A stretch of DNA of 64,000 nucleotides from CAZCDS01 sp964497585 (GCA_964497585.1 CAZCDS010000012.1:61564-125563), one strand, 5' to 3'; counted from the first letter of the stretch, positions 1-9,326 are shown. Notes: generated by a model from the sequence alone, not told the origin. Translations and numbers: made by a program.

Positions 1-1082
1 GCAAGAAAGCGGGCCTTGTCGCAGAGGAGTTCGGTCGCTTCCGGTCCGATCATTCCATGCCCGTAATCGGTCACGATGACCACGTCGTACTCGGGGAGAA
101 CCTCTGAGAGCTTGTCGCAGAGGGCGCGGTCCTGGGTAGGCGTATGCTCCCCGTGGCCCATGACGTAGATCTCAAAGAGTTTCTGAAACGGATAACTCTC
201 CACGAGCCGCCGCTTGACGATCGTCGGCGAATCGTCGAGATAGAGGAACATCCTGTCGACTTTCGGGTCCAGATGCTCGCGAATGAAATCCTCCTGAGAG
301 TCCTCGCTCCCCAGGAACGTGAGCACGCCGAGATTGTCGGAGAAGGAAGCTGCATGATTCGCCGCGGCCAGCACGCCCCCAGCAGACTTTTCCTCGGACA
401 GGAACCGCGCTGCAATAATGGGCTCCTTGCCCGACTTACCAATGGTCTCACAGTAATGGTACTCATCGATGATGGCTTCCCCCACGAGGAGGACTCTGAG
501 CGAACGCGCCTCTTTGAGGTAGCGCACAACCTGTTCCGATGAGAACTTCCGTCTGAATTCCGCCAGGTATTTGGCCGCCTCGGGCGGGAAGGACGGCATG
601 TATTTGTTGATGAGATTGGATGAGCTGTAGACGATGTCATTGGTGAACACGATCTGGCCGCCGACCGATCTGACGGCCTCTTCCTCGTCCACGATCTTGC
701 CTGTGAGGTCGTTCCGAGCGTCGCTGTATTCGTCTCCCTTGGCGTAGAAATGGGGCTTGAGCAGCTTGATGGTCTCGACCGCGGTCGGCCATTGGTTGAG
801 GGCTACATAGTCGACGCAATCCAATGCGGCGATGGCCTCAGCCCTGAGTTCTTCACGAAAGGCCGGGCGATGGGGCCCTTTGTTGACGTATCGGTCAGGT
901 GTGAGGGTTACGACCAACAGGTCCCCCATTTCCTTTGCCTGCCTGAAGTGTCGGATGTGACCTATGTGAAGCAAATCGAACACACCGTGGCAGTGTACGG
1001 TCTTACTGCCGTCCTCCCTGTGCAGCTTCGCGAGGATTTCCGCCAGTTCCTCCAGCTTCTTGATTTTCTCGTTGTTTCCCAT
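1..1082 (-). CDS. Nucleotidyltransferase-PfkB kinase fusion (HldE-like, reversed domain order), C-terminus off the window
   Basis: The reading frame is open from base 1082 to base 1, so about 360 codons are visible and the 3-prime end lies outside the window. Residues 29-42 (HCHGVFDLLHIGH) are the HIGH-type nucleotidyltransferase signature, so the N-terminal ~150 residues are a cytidylyl/adenylyltransferase domain. From about residue 170 a PfkB/ribokinase-like domain follows (VLLVGEAIIDEY; later VIVTDYGHGM). E. coli HldE, which makes ADP-heptose, has kinase first and transferase second, so the order here is reversed. The likely role is activating a sugar for the surface glycan; the substrate cannot be read from sequence. 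ATG at 1082 is preferred over ATG at 1088 because a GGAG sits 7 bases before it. It follows the epimerase gene by 28 bases. Confidence 0.85.
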   Translation of the reverse strand, partial: MGNNEKIKKLEELAEILAKLHREDGSKTVHCHGVFDLLHIGHIRHFRQAKEMGDLLVVTLTPDRYVNKGPHRPAFREELRAEAIAALDCVDYVALNQWPTAVETIKLLKPHFYAKGDEYSDARNDLTGKIVDEEEAVRSVGGQIVFTNDIVYSSSNLINKYMPSFPPEAAKYLAEFRRKFSSEQVVRYLKEARSLRVLLVGEAIIDEYHYCETIGKSGKEPIIAARFLSEEKSAGGVLAAANHAASFSDNLGVLTFLGSEDSQEDFIREHLDPKVDRMFLYLDDSPTIVKRRLVESYPFQKLFEIYVMGHGEHTPTQDRALCDKLSEVLPEYDVVIVTDYGHGMIGPEATELLCDKARFL

Positions 1083-1110
1083 AGCCATTCTCCACAAATC
1101 CTGGAGGATC

Positions 1111-2118
1111 TCAGTCCTCTGAATCCCCCAGATAAGCAAACCAATCCCGGGTGGCCTCGGCGATGGAGTGCTCATTCCATACCGGCGCATCGTTCCATTG
1201 ATCAATATTCCGGAGCATGATTTGAACTCCCGCTTCAAAACTCGTTGACGGCCGCCAGCCCAACATGGTCAAGATTTTCTCCGTATCCGCGTGCGTACAA
1301 TCCGGCTCACCCGGTCGCTTCGGAACGTAGACCACGTCTCCGCCCAACAATTCCACAAGATAATTTACACTGTAGGTGTTGGTAGAGCCTACGTTGAATA
1401 TTTCTCCGTCAACGCTCGATCGAGCGGCGGTGACAAAGGCGTCCACCACGTCCGTGACAAAGGTAAAATCCCTCGTTTGTGTCCCGTCCCCTACCACGGT
1501 GAAAGGTTTGCCCGCCAGCTTCTGGGCTAGGAAGACCCCGAAAACCGCGCCATACGCACCCGAGGTTCGAGCCCGTGGACCGTACACGTTGAAGAGGCGA
1601 AGCGAAATGCACGGCAGCTTGTACAGACGGTTCCAGTGAAAGACGTACTGTTCGCCCGTATACTTGGTCAGCGCATAGGGATACATCGGCCTGATCGCAG
1701 CGGTCTCCCGGGTAGGAAACTCGTCGGGGATCCCGTAGCAGGACGAGGAAGCCGCGTACACGAACCGCTTCACTCCTGCCGAGCGAGCCGCCTCGAGGAC
1801 CGAGACGGTCCCGTCGACATTGGCCCGGTGATAGGTGAGAGGATATTGGATGGACGGGACGATGTCCGCCAAAGCAGCTAAGTGGAACACCCACTCGACG
1901 CCCTCGAAGAAAGGTCTCGCTTCCTCGAAGTTCCCCACGTCCACCCGGTGAAACGTAAAGCCTTCATGGTTTTTGACGCGGCGAAGGTTATCCGGGTTCC
2001 CGCTGGAGAAATCGTCGAGAACGGTCACCTCGTGTCCGTCCATGAGCAGACGCTCCACCAGGTGACTTCCGATGAAGCCGGCGCCGCCGGTCACCAGTGC
2101 CTTTTCAGACTTGTTCAC
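1111..2118 (-). CDS. NAD-dependent sugar epimerase/dehydratase (GalE/WbpP-like extended SDR)
   Basis: A 335-residue extended short-chain dehydrogenase acting on a nucleotide sugar. The NAD-binding glycine motif GGAGFIG is at residues 11-17, the catalytic Tyr-x3-Lys pair is Y148/K152 (YPYALTK), and the RLFNVYGPR substrate-binding motif follows. It most resembles UDP-GlcNAc/UDP-glucose 4-epimerases; a 4,6-dehydratase role is possible and would matter because legB in this cluster is only a relic. The frame is open to 2205, but GTG at 2118 is chosen because AGAGGGG lies 7 bases upstream and the protein then starts just before the Rossmann strand, as usual in the family. It lies between the aminotransferase and the kinase/transferase gene. 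Confidence 0.85.
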   Translation of the reverse strand: MNKSEKALVTGGAGFIGSHLVERLLMDGHEVTVLDDFSSGNPDNLRRVKNHEGFTFHRVDVGNFEEARPFFEGVEWVFHLAALADIVPSIQYPLTYHRANVDGTVSVLEAARSAGVKRFVYAASSSCYGIPDEFPTRETAAIRPMYPYALTKYTGEQYVFHWNRLYKLPCISLRLFNVYGPRARTSGAYGAVFGVFLAQKLAGKPFTVVGDGTQTRDFTFVTDVVDAFVTAARSSVDGEIFNVGSTNTYSVNYLVELLGGDVVYVPKRPGEPDCTHADTEKILTMLGWRPSTSFEAGVQIMLRNIDQWNDAPVWNEHSIAEATRDWFAYLGDSED

Positions 2119-2205
2119 TACACAACCCCTCTTCTCGCAGTCATTGGGGGTCTCCACGGGCAGCCGCCGATCACGTGGTAGACGTCCCGCATGCTTCTTC
2201 CACAC

Positions 2206-3423
2206 TCATCCGTTGCTCGTCAACACACTGCGGACTGCGTCAATGACACGACGCTGATCGGCCAGGGTCAACCCCACGGAGGAAGGAAGGGTCAGGCCAC
2301 GACGCCATAGCCTGTGCGCGGTTTCCGCTCGGTAGCTCGCGCACTCCCGGTACGGGAGCTGTTCATTTACCGGGGCCCAGAGGCTTCCCGTTTGGACGCC
2401 ACGCAAGGCCAGTGCCCTTCGCAGTTCCGATTTGTCCAGCGGGCAGACACGCTCATCGACGGAGGCCGCATAGAGCCAAAAGGTCGCGCTGGCCCACGGA
2501 GCTTCCTTTGGGAGCCCGATGCCTGGCAGGTCCACCAGGCCCTCATCGTATCGACGCGCGATTTCACGTTTGATCGAGACGTATTCGTCGAGCTTCTCCA
2601 GTTGGGCAACACCTATGGCGGCAAGCACATTGGAAAGCCGATAGTTGTAGCCGACACTTCCGTGGAGGTATTCATCGGGAGTGTCCCGGGCCTGCGTGGT
2701 TAAGTATTCGGCCTTTTCGGCCCAATCGGCGTTATCGGTGACGATCATGCCGCCTGCGCCTGAAGTAATGATCTTGTTGCCGTTGAAGCTGAGTCCCGCG
2801 ACATCCCCGAGGTGGCCGGCTTTCCGGTCCTTGTAGTCTGCTCCTATGCTCTGAGCCCCGTCTTCGATCACCGTCAGATCGTACTTGTGGGCTGATTCAA
2901 GCAAGAAGTCCATGTCCGCGGGATGGCCGAGGAGATCGGTCGGGAGGATTGCCTTTACCCTCGCACCCGTAGACCTGTTGAAAAGAGCACCGTTGCGCCA
3001 CCGGCACTCCTTGGCGAGAAAATCGGAGACCTTCTCCGGATCCATCTGGAAGTACAGTGGTTCCGGGTCCATGAAAACCGGTCGAGCCCCTACGTAACGC
3101 ACCGCGTTGGCGGACGCGATGAACGTCATCGACGATACGAGCACTTCCTCGTCGGGCTGGACTCCCGCGACGAGCAGCGCAATGTGCAGAGCCGACGTAC
3201 CGTTCACCGTGGCTACGGTATGTTCGGCCCCGAGGTACTCCGATACCGTTCGTTCGAAACGCTCAACGAACGGCCCGGCAGAAGAGATCCAGTTTGTGTC
3301 GAGGCACTCGCGGACATACTTCCATTCGTTGCCCCGCATCTCGGGGACCGCCAGGGGGATGACCTCCGGTTTCCCCTGATCCTCACGCTGAGATGGCTTA
3401 GACACCGGATCGGTAATGCTCAA
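2206..3423 (-). CDS. legC: LegC-type sugar 4-aminotransferase (DegT/DnrJ/EryC1/StrS)
   Basis: A PLP-dependent aminotransferase of 405 residues. In legionaminic-acid synthesis this family transfers an amino group to C4 of a 4-keto-6-deoxy-GlcNAc nucleotide. The catalytic Lys is K217 in SFNGNKIITSGAGG and the PLP-contacting Asp is D188 in VIEDGAQS. The N-terminal motif GNEWKYVRECLDTNWISSAG (31-50) is characteristic of LegC. The start is TTG at 3423 with GGAAG 6 bases upstream; it gives about 20 residues more than the usual N-terminus. The gene immediately upstream is only a remnant of the 4,6-dehydratase that should supply its substrate. Confidence 0.85.
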   Translation of the reverse strand: MSITDPVSKPSQREDQGKPEVIPLAVPEMRGNEWKYVRECLDTNWISSAGPFVERFERTVSEYLGAEHTVATVNGTSALHIALLVAGVQPDEEVLVSSMTFIASANAVRYVGARPVFMDPEPLYFQMDPEKVSDFLAKECRWRNGALFNRSTGARVKAILPTDLLGHPADMDFLLESAHKYDLTVIEDGAQSIGADYKDRKAGHLGDVAGLSFNGNKIITSGAGGMIVTDNADWAEKAEYLTTQARDTPDEYLHGSVGYNYRLSNVLAAIGVAQLEKLDEYVSIKREIARRYDEGLVDLPGIGLPKEAPWASATFWLYAASVDERVCPLDKSELRRALALRGVQTGSLWAPVNEQLPYRECASYRAETAHRLWRRGLTLPSSVGLTLADQRRVIDAVRSVLTSNG

Positions 3424-3484
3424 GGTTTGCTTCCATTAACGTAATGGTTTTCAGGATCCCTCGCTCGAGTGTATGAACAGGGCC

Positions 3485-3724
3485 TCATCCGAGGAGTTCC
3501 CCTGCCGCACGGTCCCCCCCTCTGAGAGCACTTCGCAAACGGTCACTGTCACGCAGATCCCCGCAAGCGATTTCGATGGAATCCTTCAGAGAAGAGATGT
3601 CGAGCCGCCCTCCCAACCGGTGCTGAAGCACCTTACGAGGGATCTAGCGCTGGGCGCCAAGGGGCACCGGACGTCCCTCCAGGCGACCTCCGATAAAGCC
3701 TCCCGCTTCCGTGACAGAACCGAC
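3485..3724 (-). pseudogene. Relic of a legB-like NAD-dependent 4,6-dehydratase (N-terminus only)
   Basis: One minus-strand frame reads VTEAGGFIGGRL, then after a TAG stop LKDSIEIACGDLRDSDRLRSAL and a TGA at 3485-3487. This is the pattern of the N-terminal Rossmann half of extended SDRs (TGAGGFIGS...IEVxxGDLRDxxxVRxA), as in LegB. Only about 80 codons remain, there is an internal amber codon, and no catalytic YxxxK region follows. It sits directly upstream of legC, exactly where legB stands in legionaminic-acid clusters. Identification rests on motif reading, not an alignment search. Confidence 0.6.
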
Positions 3725-3754
3725 TTGCGACTTCAATAAGAGGCGTCTCTTCTC

Positions 3755-4825
3755 TTATATCTCGCCGTTCTCGTAGTCGGCCAAGGCCCGTTGATAGTCC
3801 TCCAACTGTCCGATGTCCTGCCAGTACTCGCGCACGGGAAAGCTCACCACCCGGTATCGCTCTTCAATGAGACGCCTGATCAGCTCGGGTATGTCGTAGC
3901 GTCGTCCCTGAGGGATCAGTCCACAGATGACGGGGTTGATCAGGTATATGCCTGCGTTCACGAATTGCCGGACCGTAGGTTTCTCGGAGATTCCGATGAT
4001 ATCGACACCGTCTGTCTCGACTACTCCGTAGGGAACCTCGATCTCGTGTTGTTTCACCGCGACGGTCATGTCCGCCGCGTGATCCGCGTGGAATTCCGCC
4101 ATGGCACGAAAATCCACATTGGTGAGTATGTCTCCGTTAATGACCAACAAAGGGTCTTTCGACGACTCCAGCCTACACAGCGCTCCCGCGGTGCCAAGGG
4201 GCTCGTCTTCTCCAAGGTATCGAATGTGTACTCCACGGTCGCTTCCATCACCGAAATGCTTTTTGATCAGTTCGCCTTTGTAATGGGTGGTCACATGCAA
4301 CCTTCGAATACCCGAATCGCGAAGCTGGTCTATGATCAGTTCCAAAAGCGGTCGGTCCCCCACCGGCAGCATGGGCTTGGGGAGTTCCTCGGTCAAGGGC
4401 CGCAGGCGGTTTCCGTACCCGCCGGCCATGACGACCGCGTTGAGTGGCAGTCCCCTCTCGCGAACCAGGTCCCGGAACATCACCAGATCTGCCACCCTCC
4501 CCTCCTCGTCAAGTAGGGGAATCTGCCTGAGCAGGTCGCTGTCCATGAGCCGAAGCAGCTCGGACTCCGCGGTTCCCACGGGGGCGGTCACCGGCGCGGG
4601 ATAAGGTGACCAAGACCGGTTCTCCAGAACGGCTGTTACGGGCAGATCGAGATCAGCGTCATCGATTATGGCTCGTCGGATGTCTCCATCACTGACAGTA
4701 CCGATCAGCCGACGTCCGTTGTCAACCACGAGGGCGATACCCATGCCGGTCCGATCGATGCACACGGCAGCCTCACGTATGGAATTCGTGGGAGAGATGC
4801 ATAAGCCATCAAGATCAGAATACAT
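3755..4825 (-). CDS. ptmE: PtmE-like CBS-domain sugar-1-phosphate nucleotidyltransferase
   Basis: 356 residues. A pair of CBS motifs fills the first ~120 residues (IALVVDNGRRLIGTVSDGDI). A nucleotidyltransferase follows, with GGYGNRLRPLT at 135-145 and the activating Lys at 150 (LPKPMLPVG). In Campylobacter, PtmE makes GDP-glucosamine at the head of the GDP-linked legionaminic-acid route, and the CBS-plus-transferase layout is diagnostic. Its 5-prime end overlaps the frameshifted upstream gene by 11 bases. Presence next to LegC/G/H/I/F supports a legionaminic-acid assignment rather than sialic acid. Confidence 0.8.
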   Translation of the reverse strand: MYSDLDGLCISPTNSIREAAVCIDRTGMGIALVVDNGRRLIGTVSDGDIRRAIIDDADLDLPVTAVLENRSWSPYPAPVTAPVGTAESELLRLMDSDLLRQIPLLDEEGRVADLVMFRDLVRERGLPLNAVVMAGGYGNRLRPLTEELPKPMLPVGDRPLLELIIDQLRDSGIRRLHVTTHYKGELIKKHFGDGSDRGVHIRYLGEDEPLGTAGALCRLESSKDPLLVINGDILTNVDFRAMAEFHADHAADMTVAVKQHEIEVPYGVVETDGVDIIGISEKPTVRQFVNAGIYLINPVICGLIPQGRRYDIPELIRRLIEERYRVVSFPVREYWQDIGQLEDYQRALADYENGEI

Positions 4826-6127
4826 ATCTGCCTCTTTGGTCGTGCGGAGTGAATGACCGAATCATTCCTTCCGACCAACCTTCCTCACAGTGTCGGCCAC
4901 TAAGTATGGTCCAGGAGTTCCTCTTGGTCGCCTCGGTCTCTTTCACGGAGTCTTCTTGACAGCGTTCGTGCAGGTCCTCGTCCAGGTTCAATTCCTTGTC
5001 CCAGTCGATCTGAAAATCTTTATCAAGGCGGATCGGTGTCTCACGGAGGGTGTGCGATGATAGCGCCATGAATCGTCCGTGCCTGTCACAGCCCCACTCG
5101 AGTTGGTCGGTAGTAACGAACAAGACTGAGTTGAGAAACAGGACCGCAGAGTTTAGGAAAATGCTGGCGTTGTTCAGACGAACCGGCAATCCCTGACGAG
5201 TTCGGCCGTCCTGGCCCGAACCACTTCTCCTCCGCCGTAGCAATCCGGCATAGTGTCATAGTCCTCTATCGGGTGTGCCGCGATGAGGACCCTGACTTTC
5301 TGCGCGCCTTCCACCTGGTCAAAAAATCGACAAAGATCGGGAGAGTAATCTTCAGGCCTGAGATAACCCGGATTGCTCGCGCGCTCGTAGGGCAAGCAGG
5401 GAAGGTCTCCGTCGAGGAAGACGGCCGTTTTCGGGTTGGTGGGGGCCGGTTTTTTCCTCGCTTCCAGGTAGTCCACATAGTCGAGGGAGGGCACATCTAT
5501 GATCTCGGTTTCATCTCCTATGTTATAGACAGCCGGAAGTGGGAACCTCACCCGTCCGCCGGCCCTGAAGAGGAAGTCGGCCGGTCGTATGCCCACCTCG
5601 TCATAATCGACCCCTTCCACAAGGGACCGGCCACGCCAGAGCAGCGTTCGTAGCGGCGGAAAGACCAGCCGATCGTACACCTTTTTCGGGGTCACCCGTT
5701 TGAGCCTCTTCAGCAACTCCCTGGCCTCCGCCTTGAAATCACGAGGAACGGGAGGAAGAGGCGCGGGCTCGATCACGCGGTTGATGTCCAGCAGGCAATA
5801 TACGGCCTCCGTCTTCGAAAGCGCTCGATACACGGAAAGGAGCGGGCCCGACTTCGGCCTGTCAGCCAGCACGATCACTACGAGACAGTCGGGCGTGAGT
5901 GACGAGACTGCGTCGAGGGCCGCTTTCTCACAGTCAAAGACCCGGAAAAAGTCACCGTCCATCGGGTCGGCCACGCTGCTCAGTTTGCGCCCCTGGGGGA
6001 ACACGAAAGGGCCGAAATCCCATGCCTCCACGTGGTATCCGTTCCCGCTTAGCGCCTCGAGTCCGTAGCGCCGATAATTGTACCAGCTCAACTGTTGGTC
6101 GACCAAGTATATGATTCGTTGAGTCAT
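4815..6127 (-). pseudogene. Surface-glycan protein, probably GT-B-like, disrupted by a one-base frameshift near 5177
   Basis: The first part (6127 to 5174, 317 codons) starts MTQRIIYLVDQQLSWYNYRR and ends abruptly at RDCRFV-stop. In the adjacent frame the reading continues without a gap as LNNASIFLNSAVLF..VLFVTTDQLE down to 4815. Adding one C at the junction (TTCGTC-CTGAAC) would restore a single protein of about 437 residues. The RFVLNNAS..LNSAVLF pattern resembles the C-terminal sugar-nucleotide-binding part of surface-carbohydrate GT-B proteins; no firm family can be named. It may be a real mutation, phase variation or a sequencing error. It lies between ptmE and the acetyltransferase. Confidence 0.6.
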
Positions 6128-6295
6128 GAAGGCTCGCTGACCTCCCTCGGGTCAAGGAACCGACCCAGGTAATTCCGGGGGTTCAACTGAAGTCGAGCTT
6201 GTTAATGGCGTTGCACTTTCAAGAAACCGGGAGTCCGCTCAGCACAGCTCTGACTGCGGGAAGGAAAAGAAGTGAGAACACATCCCACGCGGAGA

Positions 6296-6967
6296 TCATG
6301 TGTCACTTGTTTGGTCGCTCATCGGCCGGGCAGGCACACCCACCACCACGGAATGCGGAGCGACATCCTCGACGACCACCGCGCCCGCGCCCACCACGGC
6401 TTCTTCCCCTATGGAGATCGTCTGCCGGACCGAAGCTCCGCAACCGATATGGGCGCCTCTCCCTACATGGACAGTGCTGGCCAATACTGCTCCACTTGCT
6501 ACATGGGCATGATCGCCCACACGACAGTCATGCTCCACGATGGCCCCACTGTTTACAATGACGTTGCGGCCCAGTCGTGCACCTCCATTGACGATGGAAC
6601 CCGGCAGCAACTGAGAGCCGTTTCCTATTTCCGCGTACCGAGAACGGATCGATGTCGGATGAATGATCGTCAGCGGTTCCAGATCAAGAGAAAGCGCACG
6701 TTCAAAGAGGCGGCGGCGAGGGCCGTTGTCCTTGGTTCCCCCAACCGCGACAACAAACGTCGTCGCTCCTTTGTCGACCAGTTCCGGAAGCAGAGAATCC
6801 GCGCCCAGGACGGGGACGCCCAGCACCTTCTTGCCCCGGAGCGAAGGATCCCCGTCGAGAATTGCAAAGAATTCTGGCGAGTTGCCAATTAAAAGGCACT
6901 CGATCAGGACTCGTGCATGTCCTCCTCCACCAAAGATTACACAGAGTCCCTTCATACCTTTCGCCAT
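6296..6967 (-). CDS. legH: LegH/PglD/NeuD-like sugar O/N-acetyltransferase (hexapeptide repeat)
   Basis: About 223 residues. The N-terminal nucleotide-sugar-binding fold has the motif FGGGGHARVLIE. The C-terminus is a left-handed beta-helix of hexapeptide repeats (IGNGSQLLPGSIV, VIVNSGAIVEHDCRVGDHAH) containing the family's catalytic His in EHD. It would N-acetylate the 4-amino group created by LegC before the hydrolysing epimerase acts. ATG at 6967 is preferred; the frame is open to 7039 and another ATG lies at 6955. It is followed by about 170 bases with no gene before the frameshifted gene. Confidence 0.8.
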   Translation of the reverse strand: MAKGMKGLCVIFGGGGHARVLIECLLIGNSPEFFAILDGDPSLRGKKVLGVPVLGADSLLPELVDKGATTFVVAVGGTKDNGPRRRLFERALSLDLEPLTIIHPTSIRSRYAEIGNGSQLLPGSIVNGGARLGRNVIVNSGAIVEHDCRVGDHAHVASGAVLASTVHVGRGAHIGCGASVRQTISIGEEAVVGAGAVVVEDVAPHSVVVGVPARPMSDQTSDT

Positions 6968-7087
6968 GACCGGTCGCACCCCACAGCAGCGCTCGCTATA
7001 GCAGACACGCGTCTTCTCCACTCCGGCCTTGTTCAGCAAAGGGATCTTTCATTCCGGGTTGCGCCTCTGAATCCATCGGAGTCCGTA

Positions 7088-8263
7088 CTAATCCCCATTA
7101 GGTAGGGAGACATCGAGATCGTGGAATCGCTTTCTCAGCAACCGATCATCGGGAACCCCGGTCTTGAGGCGTTCTATGATAATCACCGCGGCATTGCCCT
7201 TGCCGTAGGGGTTGACGAGGTCGGCGAGCTTCGCTCGAAAGTTCGGGTCGAGCGCCCGCTCCACCCCTTCCACAATCTCCGTCCGGCGGTACCCCACGTC
7301 GATGACATTGGCGGCCCTAACCCTGCCGTCCTGGCGGGTGCCGATGTTTACCACTGGCAGTCCAAAGGAAGGTGCCTCCAGAAGCCCGCTCGAGGAATTG
7401 CCCACCATTGCCGCGGCAACCGAGAGCAGACTGAAATATCCCTGCATGCCCATGTTCGCCACGAACATTGCCCACGGATGTAATTCGGTGAACTCGTCTA
7501 TCAGACGAAGTATGACCCGGCCCGCGGTATCTGCGTTTGGCGACGTGAAAACGACGGGCATGCCAAGGACTTCCAAAGCTGCCAGCAGCTCCTGGAACTG
7601 CCATTGGGTCCGTTCGTACTCAAGGGTCACCGGATGAAAGGTTACCAGCAGCATGGGCCTGTCCAGCTTCAGCCCGTAATCGACCTCGAGCCGGTTTGTG
7701 TCCAGCAGATCTATGGTTTGTAGGTTGTCAAGACTCAACGCGCCACAGTTTGTGACCCGCCAGGGTTCTTCGCCCATCTGAACGACTCTGCTGAAATACT
7801 CCTCCGTTGCGACGAAGTGCAAGTGACTGAGTTTCGTGAGCGAGTGCCGCAGCGCATCGTCAATCGCGCCCTGAGTCAATTCCCCGCCGTGAAGGTGCGC
7901 CACCGGGATCTTGAACGGCAGCGCCGCCACAGCGGCAGCGTGAGTTTCAAAACGGTCGCCCAGGAGGACAAGGATGTCCGGTCTCAATCGTGCAAGCGCC
8001 TGCCCGTACCCGATCGTTCCGAGTCCCATGGACTTGGCGATCCCCTCGGGAGTGTCCGAGGACAGGAGCATCGCCACTCGCTCCGCGATCTCGAACCCGT
8101 CCGCCTCAATTGCCTCGACCGTAAGCCCGAATTCAGGAGAAAGGTGCGTGCCGGAGACGATGAGTAGGAGCTCGAGATCAGGGTCTTCGTCGATGCTTCG
8201 CAGCAGCGGCAGGAATATTCCGTAGTCCGACCGAGAAGTTGTGAGTACCCCGATTCGTTTCAC
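7088..8263 (-). CDS. legG: LegG/NeuC-type hydrolysing UDP-sugar 2-epimerase
   Basis: 391 residues of the UDP-GlcNAc 2-epimerase family. The start MKRIGVLTTSRSDYGIFLPL, the mid-protein HLHGGELTQGAIDDALRHS and the late GNSSSGLLEAPSFGLPVVNIGTRQ loop are signatures of the hydrolysing branch (NeuC, LegG). That branch releases free N-acetylated mannosamine-type sugar for condensation with PEP. The stop of the neighbouring legI overlaps its start by 4 bases, indicating translational coupling. NeuC and LegG cannot be separated by motif alone; the LegC/LegH/PtmE neighbours favour LegG. Confidence 0.88.
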   Translation of the reverse strand: MKRIGVLTTSRSDYGIFLPLLRSIDEDPDLELLLIVSGTHLSPEFGLTVEAIEADGFEIAERVAMLLSSDTPEGIAKSMGLGTIGYGQALARLRPDILVLLGDRFETHAAAVAALPFKIPVAHLHGGELTQGAIDDALRHSLTKLSHLHFVATEEYFSRVVQMGEEPWRVTNCGALSLDNLQTIDLLDTNRLEVDYGLKLDRPMLLVTFHPVTLEYERTQWQFQELLAALEVLGMPVVFTSPNADTAGRVILRLIDEFTELHPWAMFVANMGMQGYFSLLSVAAAMVGNSSSGLLEAPSFGLPVVNIGTRQDGRVRAANVIDVGYRRTEIVEGVERALDPNFRAKLADLVNPYGKGNAAVIIIERLKTGVPDDRLLRKRFHDLDVSLPNGD

Positions 8264-9321
8264 ACAAGGACCTCATGAGTCAGCAGTCCTCCCGCGGGCA
8301 CGCGGGCATTTACAGTGCGACCGATAAGGTACGGAAGCATCGAAGGCGGCAGTCCCGTACCCGGACGCATTACCCGGATCATCTCCTCGGTGAGCCTGGC
8401 GCCGGCCTCGATATCAATTGCGGCGACGAGACTCTTTCTGACGACAGCAGCGTTGTGCATCTCGACAGGTGAGGGCTCCTTGCGGCCATTCCCCAGGGCG
8501 CTCTCCACGGTCCTGACCCCACTGACCAGCGCCTTCAGTTCCCCAGGGTCCAGGGACGCCCGATGGTCGGGGCCCGGCAGGTTGCGATCCAGGGTGAAGT
8601 GCTTTTCGATCACGGCCGCGCCCAGCGCCACAGCGGCCATGACCACCTCCGTTCCGGGGGTATGGTCTGAAAATCCCACTGGCAACCCGAACGCAGTGGC
8701 CATGGTGTTCATCGCGCGAAGGTTGACCTCCGCGGGGTCCGCGGGATACGCAGAGACGCAGTGGAGCAGCACCAGTTGGGTCCCGCCCGCCCTGCGGATG
8801 TGCCGCACCGCGTCGTCCACTTCTCCCAGACTGCACATTCCGGTGGACATGATAATAGGCTTGTGTTTACTGGCAATGTGCTCCAGCAATCTGAAGTTGG
8901 TTACCTCGCCGGACGGAATCTTGAAAGCGGGAATCCCGAGATCGTCAAGGAAATCCGCACTCTCCTCGTCGAAGGGGCTGGAAAGGAAGAGTACGCCCCG
9001 TTGTCGACAGCGATCTCTGAGGTCGTGATACGCTTCCGGGCTAAGCTCCAGGGCCTTGAGCATCTCGAGTTGCGACTGCGTCGCGCCGGTCGCCTCGATC
9101 TGGTATTGAGCCTTGGGAGCGTCGAGAGTTACCAGACGCTCCGCCTTGAAGGACTGGAACTTGACCGCGTCGGCTCCCGCTTCCGCGGCAACATCGATCA
9201 GTTCTCGGGCGAGACTCACCTCACCGTTGTGGTTGACCCCGGCTTCCGCAATAATGAATGTCCGCGCGCCGGGCCCAATGGTTCTGTCTCCGATGTGAAT
9301 CGATTTTGCCGTATCGGCCAT
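8260..9321 (-). CDS. legI: LegI/NeuB-type nonulosonic acid synthase with SAF domain
   Basis: A PEP-dependent condensing enzyme that makes a nine-carbon keto acid. The TIM barrel contains FIIAEAGVNHNGEVSLA, DAVKFQSFKAE, KIPSGEVTN, STGMCSLGEV and GFSDHTPG, all classic NeuB motifs. The last ~60 residues (RKSLVAAIDIEAGARLTEEM..) are the antifreeze-like SAF domain. The frame is open to 9354, but ATG at 9321 (MADTAKSIHIG) lies 5 bases beyond the stop of the radical SAM gene and gives the usual length. It overlaps legG by 4 bases. Confidence 0.88.
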   Translation of the reverse strand: MADTAKSIHIGDRTIGPGARTFIIAEAGVNHNGEVSLARELIDVAAEAGADAVKFQSFKAERLVTLDAPKAQYQIEATGATQSQLEMLKALELSPEAYHDLRDRCRQRGVLFLSSPFDEESADFLDDLGIPAFKIPSGEVTNFRLLEHIASKHKPIIMSTGMCSLGEVDDAVRHIRRAGGTQLVLLHCVSAYPADPAEVNLRAMNTMATAFGLPVGFSDHTPGTEVVMAAVALGAAVIEKHFTLDRNLPGPDHRASLDPGELKALVSGVRTVESALGNGRKEPSPVEMHNAAVVRKSLVAAIDIEAGARLTEEMIRVMRPGTGLPPSMLPYLIGRTVNARVPAGGLLTHEVLV

Positions 9322-9326
9322 GGTGA

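Noticed and set aside
750..1220. Long plus-strand open frames opposite the minus-strand glycan genes in 1-30 kb
   Set aside because: They are antisense shadows of motif-bearing genes, with no family features or ribosome sites.
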